Assembly: GCA_963556495.2 (NCBI GenBank)
Contig: OY747700.1
Location: 8,494,520-8,558,519 of the forward strand
Direction: 5' to 3'
Origin: Valencia hispanica
Lineage: Eukaryota; Chordata; Actinopteri; Cyprinodontiformes; Valenciidae
DNA: 64,000 nt
The notes beneath the pieces were generated by a model. The model searched no databases, was not told the DNA's origin, and saw only the letters and a list, made by a program, of their open reading frames with translations. The translations under genes were made by a program, and so were the position numbers. Shown in pieces: positions 1 through 11,975 of this stretch (within the stretch, counting starts at the first letter, position 1; each line of letters begins with the position of its first letter).

Positions 1-565
1 TGAAACTGAGCGCGGTGGGTCGGGCAGTGACCTCGGGGGTGTCTAGCCTGGATAAAAGGAAGTCCTGGTTAATGAGTAACCGTGGCGATGTGGCCTGGTG
101 CTACAGGTGGGGTGGGTGGGGGTTGGCCAGAGCGCACACTGATAAGAGAAGTTGAGCTTAAGTGGGTGGGGGCAGCGAAAAGCGAGAGACTGGAGCTTTG
201 TTTTATGCACCTCCGTGCATTCAGAGCATTTCAGCTTTTGTCAGTGAACTGAAGAAGAGAAATCAGTGAGAGGGGGAATGAATAACTCTGTGATTTAGAG
301 ACAAACAACATCACAGCTGCAAGTTCCCCTCCCTACAGCTGAAATATTGAAGTTTAAATTAACACCTACTTTCAGTTTTTAGTCGAGGTTCACACACCCG
401 TTTGATGTTTCAAGATACGCATGACCAAGGAAACCGTCCAGTTAAGCATTTAGCCCACTGAACATGTAACAGAAAATGCATGCACTAGTGTAATTTTCTC
501 CAATTAAAAATAACGACAGGTGTAATGTTCTGTAATTCTCCTGTATTTGAGGTTTTAACATCCAT
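1..565. other. No recognised feature
   Basis: I see no conserved coding stretch, repeat terminus or RNA gene here. The sequence is ordinary mixed-composition DNA with short TGGGTGGG-like runs near position 110. Confidence 0.5.
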
Positions 566-1600
566 TTTCCTTGTATGTGCTGTGCAGCACCATCCACAAC
601 TATTGACACCCCTGGTAAACGTGTGAAAAGCTTTAATAGAAATTCATCTTTTCAGAATAATTGCACACCTGAAAATGTTGACATTTAAGAAACATTTATT
701 CATTGGCAGGGAAAAAATCCAAATAGGTGTTTCTAATAAAAGAGTGAAAAATTAACAGACATCAAATTAGCATCCCTCACAACTGTCACAGGATAAATAT
801 GTATCAATAAATCCATTGATAATTAATAGAAAAAGTTGACACATTATCTTTAGTTTGGTTATTCATTTCATATTTTCAATTGATCAAACTGCTGAGGAAC
901 TTTTATTTAGTAACTTCCTTTTCTAAGAGGTGTATTTCCCGAATAAAATTCTAGTAAAAATATCTTTGTAAGTCAATAAACGAGTACAAGAAAAATAGCC
1001 AGTCATCTAAATTTGCAAATATCTACCGTGAGAGCAATAGTCGTAAAGTTTTACGCAGCCTGAACCGAAACCAGGTTGGACCCGAGTTTATCTTGACAAG
1101 TGAGGAGAATGTTGGGGATCAAAAAGAAAATCTCCATAGTTCAGTGTTAGAGAACTGCAGCAAAGAGGTCACCTGGGATCACCACAGCTACTTACTTTAG
1201 ATAAAACGTATATGCCAGAGAAATCATGGTCTGCCCTACCATCTCAAACGTAAGCAGGAGGCTTAAGTTGTTGGATGCTACTGGGACTTTAACTGATACT
1301 TTGGTCAGATGAGACAAATGTTGAGCTGTTCACAAACAAACACTCCAAATGGGTCTGTTTTAAAATAAATGATGAATATTTGGGTAGACTGTTTGGTATG
1401 GTGGAGGAGCTGTGAGGCTGTGGACTGGCCCCAAAGGTCCGACAGGGAACCTGTAGAGTGGGCTGAAGAGTCCCTAGGAGGGGGCCCAGAACACTGGAGC
1501 AAAGTGCAAAGAGGAATGGTCAACCATCTCTCTGGATGCTCCAACCAGGAGAAACACTATTTGCTGTCCTACTGACAAAAGGAGGTTGTAAAGTGCTAAC
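566..1600 (+). mobile_element. Degraded Tc1-like DNA transposon
   Basis: Near 1299 the plus strand reads as W-S-D-E-T, the block around the first catalytic aspartate of Tc1 transposases. Around 1395-1430 it reads like the family's H-G-G-G-[SA]-[VI] block. The left side near 600 has the 'tattgacacccctggtaaa' type of sequence I associate with fish Tc1 ends. The reading frame is interrupted by many stops, so this is an old, inactive copy. Boundaries are approximate. Confidence 0.55.
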
Positions 1601-2161
1601 AGTAGGGGTGCGAGTAAATGTGGCCCTGTTTAAAACTTTTACCCCACAAAATATATTTACTCAAAGCAAAAAATTGATTTCTCTATTTATTTAGTGTGAG
1701 ATAAATTTATTTATAGCCTTTTTTTTTTTTTTTACACATCTTTACCAGGAGTGCCAGTAAGAGTTGCGGGCGCTGCTTATGTATTGTAAGACGCAGCAGC
1801 TTGCAGCCTGAGATAAGTTTCCATTTGTGACAATTGACTGTATTTTATCTTTATCGTTGTCATGAAAGATGAAGTCGTCCTCCTGCTATTTGATGATACT
1901 ACACTCGCCCTAAATTAGGCAGGATGCAGGCAAAGTGTGGACAGCAACAGCCCAGTTATGATTCATCCTATTAAACAAAACAAAAACACTCCATAATACG
2001 TTTAAAATTTTAAACATTTTAGTACAGCTTCCACACTATAGACTATTGATCAGATTGTCTTGTCAATTCTAAAATAATAAGCCTTCCCAATACATTTTAA
2101 TAATGTTTCCTTTATGGGACTATGTAGCTATGGGTCAGATTTTCGGCTTTATTATAAAATG
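1601..2161. other. No recognised feature
   Basis: AT-rich sequence with a T-tract at about 1721-1732. I recognise no gene or repeat family. Confidence 0.4.
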
Positions 2162-2308
2162 GTAACATGTAGGGGTGTAACGGAAATCGGATTTTTCGGT
2201 ACGGCCTCTGGGTTCGGTATGGACGTGTACGTCCACATGGCTACCAGTAGCATCCAATCAGCCCAGACTACTTAGTTTGTGCAAGGCGAAATCCCCGTTG
2301 AGGAAAAG

Positions 2309-2909
2309 TATGGAGAGAAAATAGTCTCAAAGGATCTGTTTGTGCGTAATACTTGATTTGTAACTTGTGTCAGCCTATTTGTGTGTAACTTTGGGTAGTT
2401 GTATGTGTAAAACATGATTTGTAACTCGTAAAAAACATTCTGTGCGTAAATTCGAGTACTTGCAGCTGTGTGTTCCAATGTACACACAAATATCAAGAAA
2501 GTACGAGTACAAAATAATTTTACACACGCACCGTTTCAAATTACACAAAATTAAAACTGACTACGAATTCAAAACGACTCCTACGCTTACAAATCGTTAA
2601 ATACTACGCACCAATCGCCTGATACACACAGACAAAACCTTGTTTACGGACAAATTAAGGTTACAAGGGCACGAGGAGTTTTGAGACGGATTTCACGTCT
2701 CCAGATTTGTGCGTGCATGATGCGTTTAAAAGCTGGTAGAATGCTGGGTCATTTGAGTTTTCTTATTACGTTCCCTCTAAACTTGCTGTTGAAGTGGCAA
2801 AAACGTTTGTCTGTGAAAGAAAGAATATCTCAGCACTGCTTAGTTAGTTTTTGGGGTCGGACATCCAGGTCCTCCGGAAGTTATCGAGTCAAGAGTAATA
2901 GAACTGGAC
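2309..2909 (+). repeat. Left long terminal inverted repeat
   Basis: This arm matches the reverse complement of 5582-6236 with scattered substitutions and small gaps. An example is the 'ggtcggacatccaggt' block near 2855, mirrored near 5620-5635. A partial third copy of the outer part lies at 10845-11034. Confidence 0.8.
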
Positions 2910-4654
2910 AGTTCCTACAGCATTGCGCCAGCCAGTCAGCAGCTGAAGTTTTGTTCATAAGACGGTAGGTTTGAGGTTGTTTAGAGTGTATTTTGATGAT
3001 TTACCAGCACATTTTTTCTTGCTTCTATTTAAATGCGGTTATGCATAAGTGGCATATAGTTTGTCATGTAAACAAACCATAGCCTAACTGCAGATGTTAG
3101 CTAAAACCGCTAGGTTAGGTTAGTTTGCACCATTCATTTACATGACGCTAAAATCTGGCGGTACAAAAATTGAAAGTTTGTGTTGTTAGCCTTTATCGTT
3201 TGCTTAGACATGTTTTTGTATATATATTTCTTTAAACAATCATCGCTCGTAAAGGAGCTCATATGGTGTTCCCATGGTTCTTCATGTTTTGCCACTTGTA
3301 AGTTTGAATTTTGCTAATTGAGCTTTTTATTCATAATTTAGGGGCCAAAGATATGATTGCTTATTTTAAGAGAAACTATAACCTCTTGACTGAGGCAAGG
3401 AGGTCACCGTAGCATGTAGGTAGAAGAATAAATCCAGTCGCACACCTTATGCTTACAGTACACTTATATTAACCCTCAAACCTGGGATCTCAGTAGAGTA
3501 TAGTTCCCCATGTGTTCTGCTGCAAAAACTATACTTTAGCATTCACGGATGAACACAGTTGTTATGTTTCTGTCCTCACTTATTTTCTGTCTGTGTTATG
3601 AGCACAATCCTAGTTAAGATGGACCTGCAGGGGAAGGTCATCCTCTTGCAGGCCAAAAACACATGGGGTGAATAAAAGAAAAGTACTGTATGTACATGTG
3701 TAATGAAGATATAATTTGGGTTATGATAAGAACTGCTCAAGTTAATTAATGTGCATTTCCTAAATGCTTCTGTTGTTTTTTTGGGGGGTTTTTTTGTGTT
3801 TTTTTGTCAACAGTGATTTTCTCTGTTTAGTACATCAGGCGGTAAATGGAGGCTGATGAGAGGAGAGCCCAGGAGAACAAGGACAGGATGTATAGTCTGT
3901 TTTCTGTTTGAATTTATTTTTTCTTGTCACATTTGATGTTTAGTTATTTGGTATTTGTTATGGATAAACTGATTGAACAACTAGTAATTCTCATTAACTC
4001 ATTTGATCAACTGTTTTATTGTTTATTAGGCTCTTAGAACAATTAGAAATAACTAATGAATGAAAAAAATTGTAAGACATCAAAAATATTTACAGAAGGA
4101 ATTGTGTAGCTATTGATAGTTTTTCATGGAGGACCTCTTCCCAGACCATCCTTCAAACTTAAAATGAAGAAACAGAAAGTCTTTGGCAGTTTTGCTGGAT
4201 CTGGATGGAGTGCTGCAACTGAGACCTATGGCTGGTCTCTTCTGGTTGAAGAGTGGAACATCATACAGGATGGTCTGCACAGTGCTTTGGGTAGTACTGT
4301 CAAGAGCATCATCCAGGCTGGCTCAATCGACGGCTGCCACATCACTAAGACATATTCAGAAGACAGTTGATTCTACCAGAGAGCACAGCCGATGCATCTA
4401 TACCCCCCCCCCCCCATCCCTATCCCCTATCCTCTGTAACATCTTCAAGCTCATCCTCAAGAGCCACAATGTCACCAGCACTGAGGCAGATGTTGGATTT
4501 TGCATGGCGAATGCTGTCATGATCTTCAATGGTGTACACACATGAAAATGTTATTTTACTGTTGCACTAGATTTTTAAATAAACCAATACATACACACAT
4601 AAAAGTATGTATAACACACATATGTATATGCTGTTTTGATTTTACATCTTAATC

Positions 4655-4714
4655 ATGTTAAACACCTTGAATCACCTTGTTGAACGTGTGCTATACAAAT
4701 AAAATTGCCTTGCC
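4655..4714 (+). repeat. L2-type LINE 3' tail fragment
   Basis: The 'gtgctatacaaataaaattgccttgcc' stretch is the reverse complement of the 'ggcaaggcaattttatttgtatagcac' end of the LINE at 22975. It is a short solo end within the long-inverted-repeat element. Confidence 0.6.
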
Positions 4715-5581
4715 ATATATATATATATTTATACTATATATCCCTTCTTAGCATTGGCTACATTTGTTTCCAATGTAACAACAGGTCTAGAAATGTAATA
4801 CTGTTTCTGATAATTATTTGTTTCATTAGATGCTGTCATGGCTGATATCGATGCAGGGCCCGTCTGTACTCTGGACCCACCCATGATCCAGATTCTGGTG
4901 GGATTCTATTGTCCTGAATTTAATGGTGTTCGATATTTGTGCGCAGCATGGTGATACCTTTGAGCTGGACGACAGTTAGGATCACTTTCAGCGTCGAGTT
5001 ACAGCATTTTTATACCATGCAGATACTGAGAGGAATGACATTAGATCAGAGTTGGAGTATTTCAACAGTGATGTGCTGCAGACATCTTGCATGTTTTTGA
5101 CTGCTTTCAATGTATACCATAATTCTTGATATGGTATATGATATGGATTATACCATGAATATACATTCAGTTTGGTTATGAAGCATCTCAGTTTTGTCTT
5201 TTTCATATATATATAATGTGTGTGGCTATATAACATCAGCATTGTGACATTTATACAGCCCATCTTTGCACATGGAAAATTGATTTATAAGACCAAATTA
5301 GAAAACTGTCCCCTGCATTCCAAATGTGAAGCATATTTAGATTATAAATGTACTAGCGAATATGCCATTGTGAGTGTTTACGCTTAACCACCAGTCATTC
5401 AGTCACTAGGTCAACATGTTATTCCAGAAAACTTTTAGATTAAATAAAATTACTTTGCCTGGATATGATTATATCTCGGCCTAAGATTTAAAGACACGCT
5501 GGTATCAGTGATACAGCAACTGGAACTCCTTGAATATTAATTTGTGCCCCGCTCCAACTTAAGATGCCGCAGGATCTACGT

Positions 5582-6236
5582 AGTTCTATTACTCTTTGCT
5601 CGATTACTTCTCGAGAACCTGGATGTCTGACCCCAAAAATTTAATTTAATTGAGAGCATTTTCGAATTAAAAAATAAGTACATTTTGGTCTATGTGTTAT
5701 AACTAAGCGTGCTGAGATGTTCTTTCTTTCACAGACAAACGTTTTTGCCACTTCAACAGCAAGTTTAGAGGGAACGTAATAAGAAAACTCAAATGACCCA
5801 GCATTCTACCAGCATTTAATCGCATCATGCACGCACAAATCTGGAGACGTGAAATCAGTCTCAAAACTCCTCGTGCCCTTGTAACCTTAATTTGTCCATA
5901 AACGTGGTTTTGTCTGTGTGTATCAGGCGACTGGTGCGTTGTATTTAATTTGATTTGTATGCGTAGGTGTCGTTTTCAATTCGTAGTTTTAAGTTCGTGT
6001 AATTTGAAATGACGCGTGTGTAAAATTATTTTGTACTCGTACTTTCTTGATATTTGTGTGTACATTTGAACACACAGCTGCAAGTACTCGAAGTTACGCA
6101 CAAAATGTTTTTTTACGAGTTACAAATCATGTTTTACACATACAACTACCCAAAGTACACACAAATAGGCTGACACAAGTTACAAATCAAGTATTACACA
6201 CACACACAGATCTTTTGAGACTATTTTCTCTCCATA
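5582..6236 (-). repeat. Right long terminal inverted repeat
   Basis: Mirror copy of 2309-2909. It ends at the GAAAAG duplication (6237-6242). The arms are similar but not identical, so the element is not a very recent arrival. Confidence 0.8.
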
Positions 6237-6361
6237 GAAAAGGGATTTTCCCAACAGCTGCCCATGCTACATTCAAAGACAGCTGGGAAACTAGCCCATT
6301 GAAATATCAAAGCAACTGTTATAAGCATGTTTTATTCTGAAATATGGGCAAAGTATTATTT

Positions 6362-7521
6362 CAGCTAGGGCTGTCAAAATTAACGCTTCAACGCAGGTCG
6401 ATTAATTTGTCAAATGAAAGCGATACATTTTTAAAAACGCAATTAACACATGCACTGAATGACTTGTCCTGTTTATCCCACAATTCAACCCGCGCTGCTT
6501 TCAGTGCTCGGTCGTCACGTAAACAGCATGGCAGACCCAAACTGCATCCGTGGTTCCATGTCTCTTCTCAGTCGTAGGGACCGTAGGGATTATCGGTCTA
6601 CGACACTCCCTGCTCTGCTGCGTGTGTGCTGCGTCTGCAGAAAAGAGACGGGATTATGTCTTGTGCTGTTGGTCGCTTTGATAAAAACAACAAGCGTGCA
6701 TTCCATCGACTCACCCCTTTCAAGGCAAACAAAAGACGTCTTTGGTTGCAAGCGATTAGAAGAAGTGATCGGAATGAGCAGGTGATTAAAAATGAAACAA
6801 TCTGCAGCGATCACTTCACTTCAGGCTTACATAGCTAACCAACAATGCAACTGCAAGATAACTGCAAATAACAATGGGAACCATGGAGTAATATAAAGGT
6901 TTGGTGTCACACCATTTGTGCTCGCATTGTGGTGTTGATAAACAGAAAATCCCTCTGTTATTCAGAAAAATGTAATTCTTAAATACTATATTGAAAAAAA
7001 AATACTATATTGATCCCAGAGAGAAATTAAGTGTTGAAGCTCATATTAATTCCTAAAATTCTATTAAAAATTCTATTAAATTCCTCAAGGAGTTGTTGTA
7101 GATCCTGATGGCTGTGGGAAGGAGGATCTCATGTAGCAGTCTGTGTTGCAGGGAAACTGAAGAAGCCTCTGACTGAAGACAATCTGTTGTAGTAGGATAG
7201 TCTCATTGTCCAAAATTAATAAGAAACGGTCAACTTTACATTCAGAAAATGTTAACCAGTTAGTTTGCCTTAGCTGGCTAAAAGATGAATAGGTTAAAAG
7301 GGAAACGTGTAAATGTGATGGTGGAGTTCAAAACAAAGGTTCCATGCATCTCTCCTGTATTTACTTAAAAAGAAAAGAGCAACGGCTTCTGGTTTTGTCC
7401 TTTATTTACAACGAAAATTGTACTTTTTCAGTCATATCTAGGAATGTTAATTAATCGTGATTAATTCACAGCTACCCTGTGATTAATTCGATTAAAAGAT
7501 TTTAATCGTTTGACCGCCCTG
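6362..7521 (+). mobile_element. DNA element of the 'AGGGCTGTCAAA' type with THAP remnant
   Basis: The left end reads CAGCTAGGGCTGTCAAAATTAA. The right end, reverse-complemented, reads CAGGGCGGTCAAACGATTAA. The interrupted hAT body continues on both sides ('gtattattt' | 'atttaaacatttcc'), which leaves ATTT as the possible 4-bp duplication. Superfamily is uncertain. It holds one damaged THAP-domain reading frame and no recognisable catalytic domain. Confidence 0.6.
6656..6838 (+). pseudogene. Truncated THAP zinc-finger domain from a transposon
   Basis: The 60-codon frame starts M-S-C-A-V-G and ends near I-C-S-D-H-F-T-S-G. It carries the FH(R)LTPF and W-x-x-A-I-R-R blocks expected in the middle of a THAP (C2CH) domain. 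The final C and H of the zinc site are present, but the second cysteine (normally C-A-V-G-C) reads R, so zinc binding should be impaired. The frame stops right after the domain, with no catalytic region. THAP domains bind DNA in several transposases and derived host proteins. Its place inside a terminal-repeat element argues for transposon origin. Confidence 0.6.
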
Positions 7522-7855
7522 ATTTAAACATTTCCAAGCATTAACACTGACTGTCTTCAAGTGGTTATGTTGTTTTCTACTCTGACTATGTCTGCTTGTA
7601 CTGTTTTATTTATTTAAAAAATCTAATCAAATCTCCAGTCAGTTCGATACCTTAAACTTTTTTAAGTTATAGAACCTAATAAAATAAAATACATTTCAAA
7701 AATTAAAAGGAAGGAATTCAGGGAAAAAAATGTATTTGTTTAATGCTGAAAAAAGATATGTATGATGTACATTTGTATGTATAGGTGTTGATTAAAGTGT
7801 ACCAAATACGTACCAAAGCGTGATTCTTGTGTACTATTACACCTCTAGTAACATG

Positions 7856-10560
7856 ATTATTAAACACAGAGCCAGCTGAAGGTTCTATGAGCGACTTCAC
7901 AGAATTTCATTTGGAGACCCACTTCAAGCTAAGCTCAGATAATATAGACTTAGGAGAGCCAGGAAGGAGGAGTGATGTTTAGTGTTTTGTTCAAAAGTAG
8001 CCACGGTAACAAAAAAGGCGAAATGTGTTGTTTCAGTTCCCGACAAAAGTAACTGATACAATGTTATTTAAAAAAATAAAGACAGCTCAAGCTGGTTTGG
8101 GTTACTCCAAGTTACAAATGTTTATTTGTCTGTTAGTTTCAGCCTCATCAATAATTTAACCTTACAGCAGCAGCTAGAGACTGTAGTAAAATATGTTTGT
8201 ATCCTTGTTGGCTCGCGAATCTTGTTGGGGTTTTTTTTTTTTTGTATCTCTGTTGGCTGAAAAAAAACAAGTTGCCCCTTTGGGATATTAAATTTGATCT
8301 TGATCCGCAGTGAACGTTTGCAAGAATTGTGACAGAAGCTACAGAAATGAATAAATTAGCATAGAAAAATTACAGTGGAGGGTTACGAGGGTTAGGGATC
8401 ACAGCTTTCCAGCTGCATTTTCTTTCAAACATTTTAGAAGTAATCTACAAAAAAATCTGCGAATTCTGAACCGCGTACATGCGGAGGGATCCGCTGTGTT
8501 CTGTTGCTATTACTTTATGATTGGTAATGCAAATTCAAGTCCTCAAGCAGTTGCAAAGCTTGCCTTGGGACAGCGCTGACTACACTTTCTCTCAGAAGTT
8601 TGAGTTAAATAACAATGAACATGGCCGTTGTTTTAGTAGCGGAAGGTAGTGTGTGCTTTTCTATGACGATCAGCAGAAGTGGTGAGGTTATATTCGTGAG
8701 CGCAGTCCCAGCTGTAGCGTTACGAGCGGCCGCGGTTGTCAGGTTGGGTTTTATTGATCCGAAAATGGGAAATTCCTTCCTGCGCTGAAATACTGTCACC
8801 AACATAACAGACACGGCGTAGCAGCAGCTAAAACTCAGAGTTTGATCGTCTGAGCTCTGTCAGGGAACAGATTTAACCAACTAAACAAAGGTTTCCCCCC
8901 CAGTGTAACACGAGGACATCTGATATTTTAATCAGGGATCTGAATGAATAGACAGAGCTGGAATGTGAGGTTGATTCGCATTGATCTCGTTCAGGCAGAG
9001 AAGTTTAGCGAGCGCTGATAAGACCCCCCCCCCCGATACTGACCTAAAAGAGGTTGACATGACAACAAAGGTCACCTTTAACCTCGGCACTTTAGCCTCA
9101 CTTCCTCATTCTAGGCCACAAGATGGGAATGGGGCGGGCGGTGTGACCAGAAACAGGAATTTAAAGATTAGTTTGTAGCTGACATTATTATAAAAATGTT
9201 TGCTGTGATCTAATGTGTCCTCCAGAAATAATAGGAAATTAAATAAAAATGTCAACCCTGGTTTACTTTGTCATCTTAATCGGTCATTGGTAGTTGTTTG
9301 CATCTAGGCGAGAGAAAGAATTTATTTTGACTTGACGTCGTTAAAGCGTGCTGTTATTTGAAACCTCTTGTGGTCCTAAATGCAGAGTATTCCCCCTCTT
9401 AAGGAGCTTGACTCCCAGAGTCTTGTTTTTCTTGAGTCTTAGCTGAACAAAAGGCGAGACAATGCGTAGGAAATCCCTGGCATTCATAGTCAGGGTGTAA
9501 AGTTTGGGGATGAACACTTGAGGAGTGGGACTGATGAGGTTAGAAACCTACACCTCCCTCTCGTGCTGTTTCCCTCCTCTTCCCGCACGCAGACCTGGAT
9601 CGACCGGACTCTGGGTAATCAGTTACCTGCTCTGTCTGACCTGTGAATGCCCACGGAGCGTGCTCACACTGGCTCACAAACACACCAACAACCCCCGCCC
9701 CCATGCAAACCAAGGCCACATCCATACCGACGACTATTTCTGTGTTCAGATGATACTCCTATTTCTATTCTGACATTTCTTACATTGAAGATCCGTTGCC
9801 TGCAGATTTTAAGGCTGTTATTCGTATTTAATGTCTTTATTTGGGTTTTAAGGCGAAAACGTGGTTTAGTTTATGTTATTTTTGCACTGGGATGTGTCTC
9901 ATAGACAGGAATTTCTACTCCAGATGTTAATCAACATTTTTCCTTCTACTGTAAAGCAAATACAACAGACAGCTTACACTGCTTGCAAATTCCTGTGGTT
10001 TAAACGGTTAGTTTTGTGTTGCTTCTTTCAACATCCTCTGTGACTAATAAATATCAAACAAGTTTTAGGGTCATGCCCCAGAGGTTAAGCTGCGTTTGTG
10101 TTTTGCTCATTCAAATTTTACCTCATGTTGCCTCGGCTTGTTACATTTCTGCCCCAGTAGTAGCTGTGTGAGTCATGAAAGATGCTGTGTCCTGTTACAA
10201 GTGTTTCTGTCGCGTGTCATTTGTAAGGTGACGCAGTCCAAAGTTAACAGCAATAATTTGGGTTATTTAGCCTCTCATAAGATAAATAAAGTGGGGTTCA
10301 TTTTTCCAAGTCATATTTGCGTCCATGTTATTTATTAATTTATAAATGTCACAGTTTTAAACTACATATTTAGTTAGCCATCTGCAATATGCAAATTTAC
10401 TTGCCGATAACTGGAAGTGGACTACCAAAATAAAAGCCTTGAGAGGGAGTCTTGCGAACTTCTAAATAACTGCTGGCGAGAATGAATGTCACCTCTTTGT
10501 CATTGTTTATTTTCATCCCGACGTGTCCAACGTTTCAGCTTAAAGCGTAGGATGAGCCGT
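7856..10560. other. Gene-poor stretch, nothing firmly recognised
   Basis: I find no conserved coding exon or transposon end. Homopolymers occur at about 8227-8242 (T) and 9026-9034 (C). The 8600-9100 part is less AT-rich than its surroundings but has no recognisable protein. Confidence 0.5.
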
Positions 10561-10844
10561 TTTAACAGCAATACAGACGTTTAATCAGTGCCGGGGCGCC
10601 GCCCATGGGCTTCACGCGATATGTGTAGGGCGCCAAATGCCTATGGGGGCACCTAAAAATCAAGCTCATGAAAAAAATCATCACGACTGTAGTAATAAGT
10701 ATTTAAAGCATGTCAATTGAGTCTACACAAAGATTCAATACAAAGTAATATTTTTTATTAAGAGAAGGATGAATCCCCTGTCCAGCTCCCCACCACTCGC
10801 AGTGGTCTGTTCCATTATGCCTCACTTTCAAGCTGGGAGGCACT

Positions 10845-11034
10845 TAAGGAGAGAAAGTCTCAGAACATCTGTGTGTGCGTAATACTTGATTTGTAACTTG
10901 TGTCAGCCTGTTCGTGTGTAGCTTTGGGTACTTGTACGTGTAAAACATGGTTTATAAACCGTAAAATGCATTTTGTGCGTTACTTCGGGTGCTTGCAACC
11001 GTGTGTTCAAATATACACACACAAATATCAAGAA
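10845..11034 (+). repeat. Partial third copy of the long inverted-repeat end
   Basis: It begins TAAGGAGAGAAAGTCTCAG and continues through 'gcgtaatacttgatttgtaacttgtgtcagcct' to 'acacaaatatcaagaaa'. This matches the outer end of the element at 2309-6236. The match stops abruptly at 11034, so this copy is truncated. Confidence 0.75.
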
Positions 11035-11975
11035 ATGGGGTTTATGCACAGTCACTTCCTGGTTACGATAAGCCAGCCCCATCGCTTCTGCCTCAAAACT
11101 GTCACAACACAGTCTGGACAAAATGGCATTTTATACCCGCTGCCTTCAAGACTATCACAGTCGTACACGATGTCCACCGGGTTTTTTCTTTAAAACGCAC
11201 AGCGACATCTGTGAGCAAGCGGGCGAAGGGCTTTAATCTGTATATAACCAACTTTAATTCAATAAAATTTTCAGTTCAGTTTATTTATATAGCGCCAATT
11301 CACAACAGATGTCATCTTAAGGCACTTAACAACAAGTCATTTCAATACATTTATACAAACATTCCAATCAGTTAAAAAGTTTCCTATTTAAGGAATCTCA
11401 GCAGATTGCGTCAGTCATTGGTGTGAGGTTGGGCCCCGTTGATGAAGACTTTCCAACCACAGCAATCCTTCAGCAATCCCTCATACTGAGCAAGCATGTA
11501 GCGACGGTGGAGAGGAAAAACTCCTCTTTAACAGGAAGAAACCTCCAACAGAACCAGGCTCAGTAGGAGCGGCCATCTGCCACGACCATCTGGGGGTTTG
11601 AGAAGACAGAGCAGAGACACAGAAGGAACAGAAGATCTGATATAAGAGAACTTTCTATGTTACAGAAAGTAAAAAGTTGATAACAGGACACAGTGGATGT
11701 TCAGTTACTGGGAGCATCATCCCAGTCGATGCCCCCCGTCCAACAGGGCATTGCAGCCAAGCAGGATACCAGACCAGGTATATCTTCTATGGAGAGAAAA
11801 ACACTGAGAGAAAACAAAGTTAACAGTCGAAATAACAGAATGTACTGTAATACAACTGGAGAGTCGTAGGAGAAAAGGAAGTAGCAGAGTGAAGAAAAGT
11901 GGTAAGTCTGTCCTCCAGCAGTCTAAGCCTATAGCAGCATAACTACAGAGATAGCTCAGGATGACCTTAGCCACT

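Larger units (their letters stand above)
2309..6236. mobile_element. Unclassified DNA element with about 600-bp terminal inverted repeats
   Basis: The element begins TATGGAGAGAAAATAGTCTC and ends with the inverse of that string. It is flanked by a perfect 6-bp direct repeat GAAAAG (2303-2308 and 6237-6242), and the flanking hAT sequence rejoins cleanly across it. The inverted ends run from 2309 to about 2909 and from about 5582 to 6236. The middle holds short ORFs (around 4113-4545) that I cannot assign, and an L2-type LINE tail near 4655-4714. I see no recognisable transposase, so this copy is probably non-autonomous. A 6-bp duplication with long inverted ends fits few known superfamilies; Polinton and Dada are the ones I recall. 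The length and missing genes prevent assignment. Confidence 0.75.
2170..7847. mobile_element. hAT-type element, copy A, carrying two nested insertions
   Basis: The element starts TAGGGGTGTAAC and ends in the inverted form ATTACACCTCTA. It is flanked by a perfect 8-bp direct repeat GTAACATG (2162-2169 and 7848-7855), the duplication size of hAT transposons. Its body, for example the stretch near 2230-2300 with 'gtccacatggctaccagtagcatccaatcagccc', recurs in copies near 30.9, 39.9, 43.6 and 55.4 kb. The body is interrupted by a long-inverted-repeat element (2309-6236) and a THAP-bearing element (6362-7521). Without them it would be about 0.6 kb. No hAT transposase is visible, so it is non-autonomous. 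Confidence 0.85.

Noticed and set aside
6656..6838. Host THAP-domain gene
   Set aside because: It lies inside a terminal-repeat element, lacks one zinc ligand and ends right after the domain. A transposon remnant is simpler.
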